This document shows, piece after piece, positions 63,293 through 64,000 of a stretch of DNA of 64,000 nt. Made by a program: the position numbers and the translations under genes. Each line of letters starts with the position of its first letter. The stretch's first letter is position 1. The notes under the pieces are model-generated. The model made no database searches. It saw only the letters and a list, made by a program, of their open reading frames with translations, and had not been told where the DNA came from. Source of the DNA: Nyssa sinensis (Eukaryota; Streptophyta; Magnoliopsida; Cornales; Nyssaceae); contig CM018035.1 in NCBI GenBank assembly GCA_008638375.1, positions 28,493,807 to 28,557,806 on the forward strand, read 5' to 3'.

Positions 63293-63488
63293 TGTCACAA
63301 CTCAAGTTCTAAGACTCGAGTGTGAACCGGTTTTTAGACTAAGCAATTCTCCTGATTACTTTATTAGTTCATAATTACTCAAATGGTCTATAATTGATGT
63401 GGGAAATCAAGTGTATAATATTTTAGAGGAGAGAAAAATGTGAGAAAATGGTCCACGAAAAAATGGGTGGCAAGTAGTTGACCAGTTA
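63293..63488 (-). mobile_element. LTR K, 3' end (minus orientation)
   Basis: TGTCACAACTCAAG at 63293 is a terminus of the H type and matches the end of the chromovirus LTR read on the other strand. J interrupts it after 196 bp. Confidence 0.55.
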
Positions 63489-64000
63489 TGTCACGACCCG
63501 AAACCCACCCTATGCGGATCTCGTGTCGCGGGGCCGACCCGAAGGCCGTCCCTCCTTTTTCCATTCCTGTATCATAGTACTAATATGCAAAGTACTAAAA
63601 CCTCAAAACGATAACAGCGGAAGTCTTATCAGTAATAGTACATCAGCGGAAGTCTTTCAATACACAATGTTAGCGAAAGTCTTTACAATACATAATATGG
63701 TTCTACATAAACAAAATAAGAACCAACCATGACCAGCACCCGAGGGTGGTGAATACATGGGAGAACTAAAACATAAACTGATGCATTTCCTCAAATGTCC
63801 TTTTATGTCTTTAAACTCCTACCGGGGTCTCGCGGCATCAGTACCTGAAATGGGGGTGAGGAGGGTGGAATGAGCTACAGGAGCCCAGCAAGTAAATACA
63901 GATCTCCGACACTGGTATCGAGGATCATAAAAGAATATGAATCCAAGAATAAGAATATGATAGCCAATCATAAGAAATAAGATGCTATAATAGCCAATGG
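63489..64000 (-). mobile_element. LTR J, 3' end, running off the right edge
   Basis: TGTCACGACCCGAAACCC at 63489 starts a copy closely matching the 3' ends of F and I. AGTTA (63484-63488) is the candidate TSD. The acceptor-like TTTCAG|GTAC (minus, ending at 63845) and hairpin (63872-63886) are present. Confidence 0.75.

Overview
This looks like a stretch of a large, repeat-rich plant nuclear genome, probably a eudicot, though no sequence here fixes the species. I find no intact host gene. Almost all of the 64 kb is LTR retrotransposon sequence nested several layers deep. Most layers can be separated by eye because 5-bp target-site duplications (TSDs) and TG...CA-like LTR termini are still readable.

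Left block (1-25588). A minus-strand LTR (E, 23188-25588) sits in the reverse transcriptase of a decayed Ty3/gypsy chromovirus. It carries LTR B (1-1814) and solo LTR A (1820-23182, TSD TGAAG). A carries solo LTR S (1893-7690, TSD TTTCC) and solo LTR C (9537-20502, TSD GCCCC). C carries solo LTRs D (11824-15897, TSD CAAGT) and F (16378-19943, TSD GTTTA).

Middle block (25589-38723). Here lie the decayed chromovirus pol with its chromodomain and polypurine tract, its 3' LTR (28117-30816), an older LTR fragment, LTR G (31550-34347), and the 3' half of a minus-strand Ty1/copia element with RNase H, an extra degenerate ORF, a polypurine tract and part of its 3' LTR.

Centre (38724-50154). The clearest object is a complete, very young, non-autonomous LTR element with TSD ATAAT. 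Its two LTRs are each exactly 5348 bp. Its internal domain is only 735 bp and non-coding, with an initiator-Met-type primer-binding site and a polypurine tract. It split the copia polymerase gene. S is a solo LTR of the same family.

Right block (50155-64000). The rest of the copia RT fragment is followed by a second, plus-strand copia gag-protease-integrase remnant. That is cut by LTR L (from 52759). Then come LTR H (53498-56063), solo LTR I (56768-60879, TSD TATAA), LTR M, and LTRs K and J at the right edge.

Across families the long LTRs share an architecture that may be the most interesting content. They have a tRNA-like A-box/B-box module always antisense to the LTR, a 130-143 bp periodic array, and an intron-like unit. 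The unit runs from a splice-donor-like site to a compensatory hairpin of GAGCTT...AAGCTC type followed by a splice-acceptor-like TTTCAGG, and it often encloses family-specific tandem repeats. Boundaries and shared motifs are read from the sequence; splicing and pol III activity are inference.
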